Shown here: positions 16,505 to 24,919 of the stretch, piece by piece | Numbering within the stretch: position 1 is the first letter of the stretch | How the letters are laid out: each line of letters starts with the position of its first letter | Assembly: GCA_044224315.1 (NCBI GenBank) | Contig: JBGAKR010000003.1 | Coordinates: 248,001-312,000 of the forward strand | Reading direction: 5' to 3' | Source: JAGXTF01 sp044224315 | GTDB taxonomy: Bacteria; Bacteroidota; Bacteroidia; NS11-12g; UBA955 | DNA length: 64,000 bases | Notes under the pieces: generated by a model | Databases searched by the model: none | Seen by the model: the letters and a program-made list of their open reading frames with translations, nothing else | Told to the model about the DNA's origin: nothing | Translations under genes and position numbers: made by a program

Positions 16505-18625
16505 ATGCACATCGTATTAATGAATAGCGTTAAATTTGCATTTTTGGTAAACAAATCGTTTAAATATCTGCTTCCATGTTTGTTATGGATTTGTTTCATC
16601 TCTGAGTCAAAAGCGCAGAGTAGCAGAAATATGTATGGACGTGAGTTTTGGGTTACCTTTACCGAAAATCTCTACCCCGATACCTTTAATCATCTCATAG
16701 TTACCCCTTCTGTAGCCGATACCATACGCATCTACAATCCGCAATTAAATGCAGCTGCTGTTTTTCCAGTTAAACCGGGTATTCAGAATATAGTACGCTA
16801 CCCAAAAACCTCTATTAATTTTTGGTATAGCACCGCCTCATTTGTACCCCAAGGCAAGGGAGTGATTGTTACATCTAAGTTTGGCGATTTTGCATTGCAG
16901 GCTGTTAATACAGTTTCGGGTAGTACCGATGTGGCCACCATTTTGCCAACGCAAGTACTTTCTACCGCGCGCGAATATTTGGTGCACACTGCTGCCGGCA
17001 ATACAGGCAAAGAAAGTCAGGTTGCAGTGATTGCCATGGACCAGGGCACTACCACTGTGGAATTTACCGCAGGCAGTGACCTAACCGGCTTGGGGGGCAA
17101 AGGCAATGTATTTACCCGCGATTTGAAATATGGCCAGGTTTTTCTCATCCAGGCCCTGGATACCCAGAATCTTACAGGAACTATCATTAAGGTTAAAAAC
17201 AGTTGCAAACGAATAGCCGTTTTTGCCGGTGCCAAATGCGCCCGTATTGAGGATAAAAGCGGCTGTATTGGTTGCGATGTACTCTACGATCAATTATTTC
17301 CCAGTTGGGCTTTGGGTACCGATTATTACGCACCTCCGGTGCCCGATACCAAATCATGGATCATAAGTATTGCTGCCTTATATAATAATACCAATGTAAC
17401 CATAAACGGAATTACATTGCCGCCATTGCAGAAAGGAGAATGGGTGCAACGCACACTTACCGGACCTGCCATATTAAAGTCAGACCTACCAATTTCTGTA
17501 ATCCAACTTATGAAAAGCGCCGGCTGCAATGGGGCCGTTGCACCCACCAGCGACCCTTCCATGCTTATAATTGCACCAGCCAGTTCGGGGGTATACAATG
17601 CTTCAACCTCTGTATATAGAAATGCAGCTTATACGGTAAATAAAATAATGTTGGTTGCTAAAACCTTCAATGCCCCTTCTGTTAAAATCAACGGAACCGC
17701 TATTCCGGCCTCTGCCTATCAGAAATTTACAAACGGCAGCAGCTATTTTTGGTTTGGCACTTACCCTATCAATTTTAATAAAACCTGGGCCCTAACCTCC
17801 GATTCTTTTTTTCAGGCCTATCAATTTGGCCTTGCCAATGCTGAATCGTATGCTTCCTGCATCGGAGCTTCATTCCCAAATTTTAAAGCCGATTTTAGTT
17901 TCTCGCCCAGTCCGGTTTGCAACCCCAATACCCCGATTAATTTCAAAGCCAATGGTGATAGTTTGGGCGCATTTACCTGGTTTTTTGGCGATGGTAATAG
18001 CGCCACTGGCAAATCTGTAAGCCATGTGTACGGCAAAACCGGCATTTTCAAGGCCGGAATCGTAAATCCATCTTCGGGTGGTTGCACCGACTCTATAGCC
18101 ATGATTGTAAAGGTACTTGAAGGGCCAAACCTGGGCTTACCCCGCGATACCCAGCCCTGCATCGGAAGTGTATACCGGGTAGATTTACCAGCCAATAAAA
18201 AATACAAATACAGCTGGGATAATGGCAGTACGGCATTCATCCAAAGTTTCCCTTCCAGCCACAGAGCTGTTCTTACCACTACGGATACACAAGGATGTGT
18301 TTCGGTAGATACAATCAACATTCAATACCGCAATTGCAATAATTACGACTTGCGACTGGCAAATGTATTCACCCCCAATGGCGATGGGTTTAATGATGAA
18401 TGGCGTGTAATATATAAGGCGTATAAAAAAATTGAAGTAACCATATTTAATCGATGGGGCGAAGTAATGTATGCTTATACCCTGCCCGATGAGGCTGATT
18501 GGAATGGTATGGTTGATAATAAATTTACCCAATGCCCGGAGGGTAGCTACTTTTATCGTATTGTAGCCACAGACAATGAAGGTGGTAAAAAAGAAATATC
18601 TGGCGCAATTACCCTGATTCGCTAA
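16505..18625 (+). CDS. Surface protein: IgGFc-binding-like N-terminus, PKD, gliding-motility C-terminal domain
   Basis: The 706-residue product starts with a long signal peptide ending in SESKAQ (ATG 16505, or 16520 within the same peptide). Residues about 40-440 resemble the IgGFc-binding N-terminal domain family, beginning GREFWVTFTENLYPD. A PKD domain follows, with the signature WFFGDGNSATGKSVSHVYGK at about 495-515. The last 90 residues are the gliding-motility-associated C-terminal domain, with VFTPNGDGFNDEW, IFNRWGEVMY and CPEGSYFYRI, used as a type B signal for T9SS export. Two cysteine-rich segments (CARIEDKSGCIGC) may form disulfides. The partner or ligand is unknown. The next gene is also a T9SS cargo. 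Confidence 0.88.
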   Translation: MHIVLMNSVKFAFLVNKSFKYLLPCLLWICFISESKAQSSRNMYGREFWVTFTENLYPDTFNHLIVTPSVADTIRIYNPQLNAAAVFPVKPGIQNIVRYPKTSINFWYSTASFVPQGKGVIVTSKFGDFALQAVNTVSGSTDVATILPTQVLSTAREYLVHTAAGNTGKESQVAVIAMDQGTTTVEFTAGSDLTGLGGKGNVFTRDLKYGQVFLIQALDTQNLTGTIIKVKNSCKRIAVFAGAKCARIEDKSGCIGCDVLYDQLFPSWALGTDYYAPPVPDTKSWIISIAALYNNTNVTINGITLPPLQKGEWVQRTLTGPAILKSDLPISVIQLMKSAGCNGAVAPTSDPSMLIIAPASSGVYNASTSVYRNAAYTVNKIMLVAKTFNAPSVKINGTAIPASAYQKFTNGSSYFWFGTYPINFNKTWALTSDSFFQAYQFGLANAESYASCIGASFPNFKADFSFSPSPVCNPNTPINFKANGDSLGAFTWFFGDGNSATGKSVSHVYGKTGIFKAGIVNPSSGGCTDSIAMIVKVLEGPNLGLPRDTQPCIGSVYRVDLPANKKYKYSWDNGSTAFIQSFPSSHRAVLTTTDTQGCVSVDTINIQYRNCNNYDLRLANVFTPNGDGFNDEWRVIYKAYKKIEVTIFNRWGEVMYAYTLPDEADWNGMVDNKFTQCPEGSYFYRIVATDNEGGKKEISGAITLIR

Positions 18626-18840
18626 TTCTTAAACATTGTCTATTATTTGTCAGGATTCTAGGACATTTTATGTCATATTTCTACTAAAATAAAATTGTAT
18701 ATCACAGTATATTAATTATTTAAATCCATTTATATTTTCAAACTTTCGTTAAAAAACTGTCACATTACAGTCACATCGCTATCTGAAATCTTTCTTAATT
18801 AGGAAAAAAGTTTAATATTTGTTCGAACAGATATTAGCCT

Positions 18841-21438
18841 ATGCGTAAAACAATACTTAAGATCTTCTTCTTCGCCGCAACATGTGGCATCGTGTTTTTC
18901 TCCAAAACCAATCAAAGTGGCCCCGGTGCTGGATATACCAATGCACCTAGTGAAAGCAACTGCGCAACCAGCAGTTGCCACAACAGCTATTCATTGGTCA
19001 CTTCATCTTCCAATTCCAAATGGGGTAAAATACAATTAAACAACAATTTCACTGGCAGCGGGTATATCCCCGACTCATCCTACACGCTTAAACTGAAATA
19101 TGTAGAGATTGCAGCAGGTGGTGACAAATGGGGGTATCAGATTACCTGCCTGGACGAAGCCACTGGCGCACCTGCAGGTACTTTTAGTACCCCTGATAGC
19201 CGTTCTCAATCGTACTCTTCTACAGTGGGTGGTAAAACCCGCAGCTACCTGGGTCATACCAGTTCGGGTGTTGCCTCTACAGATAGCACCGAGTGGATTA
19301 TTAAGTGGAAAGCACCCAGCAGCAATGTGGGCAATGTGAAGTTCTACGTTACATTAAATGTGGCCGATGCCAACAGCGGGGTTTCGGGTGATGTAATTTA
19401 TGCCAAAACCTTTTCGTTTGGACCTTCTACTTTGCTTCCAACCTGTAAAGTTAAAATTCAGGACACGCTTTACTGCTCTGGTGTAGCCCTTACATTTGAT
19501 GGCACTTACACCAATTCACCCACAAAATACGAGTGGACATTCTTAGATATTGGAGGAACTCCAATTACCAGCAATCAGGCAACTCCGAAAATCACTTACA
19601 ATACTCCCGGTAATTACCGTGCAGTGCTAAGGGTAAAAAACAATAAAGGTTTATCAAACTACGATACACTTAAATTTTCTGTAATTCAGGGCGCTACACC
19701 TCCAACATTAAATGTGGGAAGCAGCGTAAATATTTGCAAAGGGGATAGTTTACTATTACAGGTTAAAACCCCGGCAACTGGCCATACTTATTCTTGGAGC
19801 CCTACGGGCCAAACCACACAAAGTATTAAAACTGCAGACTCTGGGGTTTATTTTGTAACGGTAAAAAACAGCAACAAATGTTTTCGCACTTCAAGTAACG
19901 TTGTAGTTAAGGTTAAGCCCAAACCCGGTATTAACTTACTTAAATCATTCAGCGGTGACACCGTTTGTGCCGGAAATCCATTTACACTGGCTACATTTAT
20001 CACCACAACCCCAGCCGATTCGTTTAGCTTTATAAGCAAAAACGGGCCTTATAGTAAAAAAGATACCATTCAGCGTGTATTGCAATCAGGCAGCGCTACC
20101 TATTCTGCCTGGGCAAAAAATACATTTGGGTGTATCAGCCCCGAAGCTAAAGCTGTTGTAGTTACCAAAGCCCCATCAGCAGCCCCCACTGTTTCAACTT
20201 CCAATATCACTTTTACCTCCATGCGTTTTAAATGGACCACCCTGGCCAATGCAACAGCTTATCGTATTTCTTTCGATACCGGTAAAACCTGGTTAACTCC
20301 AACCAATGGAGATACCGGCACTTATTATGATGTAACCGGATTAATCGGTAATACCACAATACAAGGTCAGGTAATAGCTCTAACCAAAGGCCAGTGCTCG
20401 CAATCCCTTGCTGGAATTGGCGTAGGTACTACCCAAAGTTGCAGCCCATTGAATTACACTGTGCAAGGTCCTTCCAGTGCAGTTTGCCGAAATGGTCAGG
20501 CCACCATCGTAATAAAAGGCTTGGCGGGTAAAAAAGTGGGTATCCGCATTGATGGTAATTTCCGCGGAACAGATACTGTGCAAACTGTTACTGTTGTTGG
20601 TTCTAAAGATTACCAAATTGGAGTAATAGACTCTACAGCAGTAGTATGTGGTTATACCAATAAAATAGTGAACATTCAGGAAGATTCAGTGCGCACTCCA
20701 GTGAGCAATCTGGGTAAAACAGCCAATTTCTGCTCTAATAACAATTCAGTTTCACTGCCCATGAATGCCACCAAGCATGCATCCGCCGATTCTGTTTTGT
20801 TCTTTGCAAACAATACAATTTCGGCCACAAAGAACAATGGCAATTATACCTATACCGTTAAAAACAACGATTCTGTATGGGTAGTTGGCAAAAATAGCCG
20901 TGGATGCTTCAGCGATCCGGGTGCCAAAACCATGGTGGTTATAAACCCTATTCCCAATGCGGCATTCACCAGTTCTAATGTGCATTTCCAATATAAATTC
21001 AAAGCCACACAAAGTGGAGGTACCCATACCTGGAAGTTAGACACCATGACCCGCACCGGCGATAGCAGCCTTTTTGATCTAACACCCTATGTAAATAAAA
21101 CTGTAAAAATCAAACATACCATTACTGTAAACGGTTGCTCATCATCAGACTCAAACAGCTTCGCAGTACCTGATTTTAACAGCAGCAAATATTTATCTGC
21201 TATTGCGGTAAAAGTATATCCAAATCCTGCCAATGATGTATTGAATATTGTGGTAAAAGATATGAAAGGTAGCGCTACAATGCAGTTTTACAACAGTACC
21301 GGACAATTGGTTCAAACCAATGTTGTAAAACCTGGAATGAACACCATAAAAATCCTGGCGTTACCGGCAGGTGTCTTACACTACACTCTAACCACTTCAT
21401 CATCTCAGACTACCGGTAGCATAGTCATTGAACGGTAA
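18841..21438 (+). CDS. T9SS cargo with choice-of-anchor V (reeler-like) domain and CX4CH motif
   Basis: The 865-residue product has a signal peptide and then the start of a choice-of-anchor V domain: GPGAGYTNAPSESNCATSSC followed by H, a CX4CH motif where family members more often show CX2CH. The domain runs to about residue 200 (DVIYAKTFSFGP). Several Ig-like or PKD-like modules follow, including YEWTFLDIGG and a fibronectin-like module around APTVSTSNITFTSMRFKW. The last 75 residues form a T9SS type A sorting domain: KVYPNPANDVLNIVV, TGQLVQTNVVKPGMNTIKI and LPAGVLHYTL. It should be exported through T9SS and anchored or shed at the surface. A clear terminator follows. Confidence 0.9.
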   Translation: MRKTILKIFFFAATCGIVFFSKTNQSGPGAGYTNAPSESNCATSSCHNSYSLVTSSSNSKWGKIQLNNNFTGSGYIPDSSYTLKLKYVEIAAGGDKWGYQITCLDEATGAPAGTFSTPDSRSQSYSSTVGGKTRSYLGHTSSGVASTDSTEWIIKWKAPSSNVGNVKFYVTLNVADANSGVSGDVIYAKTFSFGPSTLLPTCKVKIQDTLYCSGVALTFDGTYTNSPTKYEWTFLDIGGTPITSNQATPKITYNTPGNYRAVLRVKNNKGLSNYDTLKFSVIQGATPPTLNVGSSVNICKGDSLLLQVKTPATGHTYSWSPTGQTTQSIKTADSGVYFVTVKNSNKCFRTSSNVVVKVKPKPGINLLKSFSGDTVCAGNPFTLATFITTTPADSFSFISKNGPYSKKDTIQRVLQSGSATYSAWAKNTFGCISPEAKAVVVTKAPSAAPTVSTSNITFTSMRFKWTTLANATAYRISFDTGKTWLTPTNGDTGTYYDVTGLIGNTTIQGQVIALTKGQCSQSLAGIGVGTTQSCSPLNYTVQGPSSAVCRNGQATIVIKGLAGKKVGIRIDGNFRGTDTVQTVTVVGSKDYQIGVIDSTAVVCGYTNKIVNIQEDSVRTPVSNLGKTANFCSNNNSVSLPMNATKHASADSVLFFANNTISATKNNGNYTYTVKNNDSVWVVGKNSRGCFSDPGAKTMVVINPIPNAAFTSSNVHFQYKFKATQSGGTHTWKLDTMTRTGDSSLFDLTPYVNKTVKIKHTITVNGCSSSDSNSFAVPDFNSSKYLSAIAVKVYPNPANDVLNIVVKDMKGSATMQFYNSTGQLVQTNVVKPGMNTIKILALPAGVLHYTLTTSSSQTTGSIVIER

Positions 21439-21469
21439 GGAGGGTTTAACCGTTTCTCTGACATATAAT

Positions 21470-21502
21470 AAGGTCCGCCCTGAAACCAGGCGGGCCTTTT
21501 TT
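21470..21502 (+). terminator. Intrinsic terminator of the 18841 gene
   Basis: AAGGTCCGCC (21470-21479) pairs with GGCGGGCCTT (21489-21498) through ten pairs with one G-U, followed by T6. It lies 31 bases after the stop. Confidence 0.92.
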
Positions 21503-21558
21503 ATTTTATAATGTTTGTGAATGCCATATTTTTTTAGCAACCTTTGTTAAAAATAGCC

Positions 21559-22074
21559 ATGAATACTTACAACCTTCTTCTACACGTTCTGCACATTACT
21601 TGCGGCGTTTTTTGGGCCGGTGCCACCTTGCTCATGCATTTCTTCTTTATTCCAGCTGTAAAGAAAAGCGGCCCTGAAGGTGGTAAAATGATGCAGGCTC
21701 TGCTATCAACCCGTCAATTTCCATTGGTATTAACCTTTATGGGATTGTTAACGGTGATAATGGGAGTTTTATTGGTACACAGTCTTTCCAATGGATTTGA
21801 AGGCTGGTGGTTTGGCAGTAAAATGGGCATCGTATTATCTACAGGCGGCACTTGTGGTATAATAGCGTTATGTATAGGTATTTTTATAAACCGACCCGCC
21901 GCAGAGAAAATTGCAAAAATATCGGCCAGCGTTGCTGCATCTGGCAATCCACCCACAGCCGATCAGGCAAGCCAATTAAATGCACTCAGAGGTACAATTG
22001 TAAAGGGCCTTAGCTATATAGCCTGGCTTTTGCTCATAGCCACCATTTGCATGGCCGGTGCACATTATATTTAA
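21559..22074 (+). CDS. Four-helix integral membrane protein
   Basis: The 171-residue product, started at ATG 21559 (a TTG 15 bases upstream is also possible), has four hydrophobic helices: LLLHVLHITCGVFWAGATLL, LVLTFMGLLTVIMGVLLV, IVLSTGGTCGIIALCIGIFI and LSYIAWLLLIATICMAGAHY. Two histidines in helix 1 (HVLH) and one in the MHFFF segment could bind heme or copper, as in CopD-like and related membrane proteins, but no family assignment is certain. It converges on the epimerase gene with one base between the stops. Confidence 0.75.
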   Translation: MNTYNLLLHVLHITCGVFWAGATLLMHFFFIPAVKKSGPEGGKMMQALLSTRQFPLVLTFMGLLTVIMGVLLVHSLSNGFEGWWFGSKMGIVLSTGGTCGIIALCIGIFINRPAAEKIAKISASVAASGNPPTADQASQLNALRGTIVKGLSYIAWLLLIATICMAGAHYI

Positions 22075-22075
22075 T

Positions 22076-22981
22076 TTACCTAAAGAGGTTTTCCAAGGCT
22101 GGCTTCAGGTTTCCAAACTGGAATTGAAACCCACTATCAGTTAACTTTTGGGGTATTACCCATCGGCTTTTTAGTATTAACTCAGTTTCAGTACCGAGTA
22201 AAATTGCGCCCATTTCCAGCATCCATTTTGGGGTAGGCAATCCTGTTTTTACCTGTAGTTGACTCCTCAAATGTTGCATAAAATCTGCATTTGAAAGCGG
22301 ATTGGGCGCGGCCAGGTTTACCACTCCGTTTATATTTTCATTGTTAATGATAAACTGTAAAGCATTGGCAAAATCCTGCTCATGAATCCAGCTAAACATT
22401 TGGGTTCCGGGTCCCATTTTACCGCCTAAACCCCATTTCACCAAATTGCTGAAGTATGGCAAAACACCAGCTCCTTTTCCTAAAACTATGGCCGTACGAA
22501 TGGCGATTTGTCGCACTCCCGGATGGCTTTGTTCAAAAAAACAGTTTTCCCAGGCTTTGCATACCTCTACCGAAAATCCTTTTCCCATTTCACCCCTATC
22601 TTCGGTCATGGCCTTATCCAGGCTGTGGCGATAGATAGTGGCTGAGGCAGCATTGATCCATACTTTGGGGGGCTGATTGCAAGCTGCCATTGCCTGGTGT
22701 AAAACACGGGTGCTATCCAAGCGCGAAGCAAATATGGCAGCCTTATTTTTTGTATTGTACCTGCAGTTTACACTTTTACCACTTAGGTTTAGTACCACAT
22801 CGGCCCCGTTTAAAGCATGCCGCCAGGGCCCCAGGGTTTTGCCATCCCAAACCTCGCAATTAGCTCGGGCGATTTTAAAATCCGGGTCTCTGCTTAATAG
22901 GGTCCACTCTATTTCTTGGCTCAAATGTTTGATCAAACTTTTACCCAGAAATCCATTGGCACCTGCCAGTACAATTTTCAT
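22076..22981 (-). CDS. TIGR01777-family SDR epimerase
   Basis: The 301-residue protein is an extended short-chain dehydrogenase of the TIGR01777 (YfcH/SDR39U1) family. The NAD(P)-binding motif GANGFLG is at residues 7-13; the family segments are GADVVLNLSGKSVN, the region WINAASATIYRHS, and LGKGAGVLPYFSNLVKWGLG, with the C-terminal PTPKWMLEMGAILLGTETEL. The substrate is not known for this family. Its ATG overlaps the stop of the DCC1-like gene by 4 bases (22978-22981), so they are translationally coupled. Confidence 0.92.
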   Translation of the reverse strand: MKIVLAGANGFLGKSLIKHLSQEIEWTLLSRDPDFKIARANCEVWDGKTLGPWRHALNGADVVLNLSGKSVNCRYNTKNKAAIFASRLDSTRVLHQAMAACNQPPKVWINAASATIYRHSLDKAMTEDRGEMGKGFSVEVCKAWENCFFEQSHPGVRQIAIRTAIVLGKGAGVLPYFSNLVKWGLGGKMGPGTQMFSWIHEQDFANALQFIINNENINGVVNLAAPNPLSNADFMQHLRSQLQVKTGLPTPKWMLEMGAILLGTETELILKSRWVIPQKLTDSGFQFQFGNLKPALENLFR

Positions 22982-23817
22982 TTCACTTTAAAAATTACAA
23001 AAAACAAAGCGATTCTGAATAGCACCCAGGTATAGCTTAGGGCTTTTTTGTAACCCATAACAGTTACCCGGCGTTTGTGTTCCATAAACATGGCCATAAG
23101 CACAGCCCCCAGGCCTGCTGCAGCAAGAAAAGAGGTGTCATACCCCCAAAACTGCATTAAAAGCAATGCGCCGTGCAAGGGCAATAATAGCAAACCTCCA
23201 AATGCACTCACAAGCGCCACATGGCCCAGATAATCATACAATCGTTTTTCACCGGCAATGAGGGCCATCAAGGCCTGAAAGCCAATCTGGGATATGAACA
23301 ACCAGGATTCGCGCAAGGTAAGATCATTGAAACGGGTAAATTGGGTAAACCATTGGCTGAAATATATACCCGCTGTAAACTCAACAATAAGCAAACAAAT
23401 CAGCATAAAAATGCTGCGCATAAGCCAGTTTTTTTCTGGGATGCAATCCAAATACCCTCTACCCGGTGCAGGTGCCATTATTTTGCGGTTAAAACTGATG
23501 AAATTATAAATGCCCGCTAATAATGGGGCCACTATTTGAGTTGTGGCCACTGTTTTAATCCATTTCCAGCGGCTGCCAAGAATTGCTACCAGACTGTGAT
23601 ACCCATAGGTAACCTCGCCTGTAGATTTATTTAGCAATGCAATATGATTTTTAGCCTTTTGCATATCAATTTTGGTTTTGGTGTAAGGACCAATTTGTTG
23701 GTAGGGTTCGCGGCCATTTTCGGCCAGCAGGTTGTGTTGCACAAATTTGCCGGTATACCAGCGGCACATGGGGCAATCGGCATCATAGATTATTACCAGG
23801 TCTTTATTGGGTGTCAT
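22978..23817 (-). CDS. DCC1-like thiol-disulfide protein fused to membrane helices
   Basis: The 279-residue protein opens with IIYDADCPMCRWY, the DCC1/DUF393 signature with a CXXC pair at residues 15 and 18. After about 135 residues of DCC domain it continues with four or five hydrophobic helices (LMRSIFMLICLLIVEFTAGI, SWLFISQIGFQALMAL, VALVSAFGGLLLLPL, AAAGLGAVLMAMFM, WVLFRIALFFVIF). The active site would thus be tethered to the inner membrane, facing the cytoplasm if the N-terminus is inside. It is coupled by a 4-base overlap to the epimerase, an arrangement that suggests a joint redox role, though none is established. Confidence 0.87.
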   Translation of the reverse strand: MTPNKDLVIIYDADCPMCRWYTGKFVQHNLLAENGREPYQQIGPYTKTKIDMQKAKNHIALLNKSTGEVTYGYHSLVAILGSRWKWIKTVATTQIVAPLLAGIYNFISFNRKIMAPAPGRGYLDCIPEKNWLMRSIFMLICLLIVEFTAGIYFSQWFTQFTRFNDLTLRESWLFISQIGFQALMALIAGEKRLYDYLGHVALVSAFGGLLLLPLHGALLLMQFWGYDTSFLAAAGLGAVLMAMFMEHKRRVTVMGYKKALSYTWVLFRIALFFVIFKVK

Positions 23818-23832
23818 GGTAGTTTGTATTAT

Positions 23833-24243
23833 TTATATAAATTCAATGATATCGTTGGAGTCTTTTCGATTGATGTGTTCAAAGGATTTTGAATTAATTA
23901 TATATTTATAATCCCTTTTGGTTTGAAATAGAATAATAAGCGCAGCAACTGGCGATGTAAATGCCAATGCCCATATCAAAGCACCCCCATCAATCAGTCC
24001 AATAATAAGTAGAACAATTAAATAGATGCCGTGCCATTTGCGATTTGACAATCCTGCAATTTTTTTTGCATTGTACAACTGCACCAGGGTATCAATGATT
24101 TGAATGCCTCCCAAATAAAACCAGGCAGCAATCAACATTCTTCCTACATCTGACAGTTTTAAACTTGCACAAACAATTCCAGAAAGAAACAGAAAGAAGC
24201 AAAGGATTTGAATTATCAACGAGGTTAGTTTCCAGTATTTCAT
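23833..24243 (-). CDS. Small four-helix membrane protein under probable GbsR-type control
   Basis: The 136-residue protein has four hydrophobic segments: LTSLIIQILCFFLFLSGIVC, MLIAAWFYLGGIQIIDTLVQ, GIYLIVLLIIGLIDGGALIW and FTSPVAALIILFQT. No named family is recognised. The ATG at 24243 lies 18 bases from a perfect 18-base palindrome that also stands upstream of the neighbouring GbsR/MarR gene. It is followed after 15 bases by the DCC1-like gene, so the three downstream genes probably form one unit controlled by that regulator. Confidence 0.78.
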   Translation of the reverse strand: MKYWKLTSLIIQILCFFLFLSGIVCASLKLSDVGRMLIAAWFYLGGIQIIDTLVQLYNAKKIAGLSNRKWHGIYLIVLLIIGLIDGGALIWALAFTSPVAALIILFQTKRDYKYIINSKSFEHINRKDSNDIIEFI

Positions 24244-24260
24244 TTTATTAGTTATTGTAT

Positions 24261-24278
24261 TTTCAATATTTATTGAAA
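24261..24278 (-). promoter_or_regulatory. Operator-like palindrome, copy A
   Basis: TTTCAATA-TT-TATTGAAA is a perfect inverted repeat between the GbsR/MarR stop and the start of the 136-residue membrane protein gene. It matches copy B upstream of the regulator at 16 of 18 bases. Confidence 0.75.
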
Positions 24279-24295
24279 GTTAGTTGCAAAAAAAA

Positions 24296-24802
24296 TTATT
24301 TCAGCACCTTTAACAATCGGCTAAAGAACCAGTTTTCATCGGCTTTCAGCACGGTTTCGATGGTATTGTCCATTTTGCCCACAAAGCCACTAATGCCTTC
24401 TACCATGCGTACAAATTCTTTGGCTTCTTTATCGCCTTTTTTATGCTCTACTTTGGCAATGTCTTTCAGATTATTGCGCACGGGCACAATCTCGCGTTTG
24501 CGGCGTTCTTCGGCCACGCGCTTGGCTATTTCCCAAATGTCTTTTTCCGCCCTGAAAAACTCCCGCCTCTCTCCCATTTTCAACTCCTTATAAATCAGGT
24601 TCCAGTTCAGCAACTCACGCAGATTCATATTGGCATTACCGCGGCTAATTTGCAATTTATCCATCACCTCTTCAGTACTCAATGCTTCGTGACTTACCAT
24701 AAGCAAAGCGTGTACCTGCGCCATAGTGCGGTTTATGCCCCAGTTGCTGCCCAGGGTGCCCCATAACTGTATAAACTGCTGTTTTGCCTCTTGTAATTCC
24801 AT
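24296..24802 (-). CDS. GbsR/MarR-family transcription regulator
   Basis: The 168-residue protein has the length and organisation of GbsR-type MarR regulators. The winged helix runs from about residue 22 (INRTMAQVHALLMVSHEALS) through the recognition helix LQISRGNANMNLRELLNWNL (about 50-70) to the wing GERREFFRAEKD. A long basic helix follows and the C-terminus could mediate dimers. In Bacilli GbsR responds to choline; here there is no osmolyte gene and the signal is unknown. The near-identical palindromes upstream of this gene and of its downstream neighbour point to autoregulation and local control. Confidence 0.9.
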   Translation of the reverse strand: MELQEAKQQFIQLWGTLGSNWGINRTMAQVHALLMVSHEALSTEEVMDKLQISRGNANMNLRELLNWNLIYKELKMGERREFFRAEKDIWEIAKRVAEERRKREIVPVRNNLKDIAKVEHKKGDKEAKEFVRMVEGISGFVGKMDNTIETVLKADENWFFSRLLKVLK

Positions 24803-24826
24803 GGTTCAAATATACTACAAATTCCT

Positions 24827-24852
24827 AAACTTTCAATAGTTACTGAAAGTTT
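24827..24852 (-). promoter_or_regulatory. Operator-like palindrome, copy B, upstream of the GbsR/MarR gene
   Basis: AAACTTTCA (24827-24835) and TGAAAGTTT (24844-24852) form a perfect 9-base inverted repeat, 25 bases ahead of the ATG. The core TTTCAATAGTTACTGAAA (24831-24848) differs from copy A at two positions. Its location fits autorepression. Confidence 0.8.
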
Positions 24853-24919
24853 ATTTTATTCAATTTTCCACATTTTACAATTACATAGTTGCAACAAATT
24901 GCATAACTGTTAATTATCG

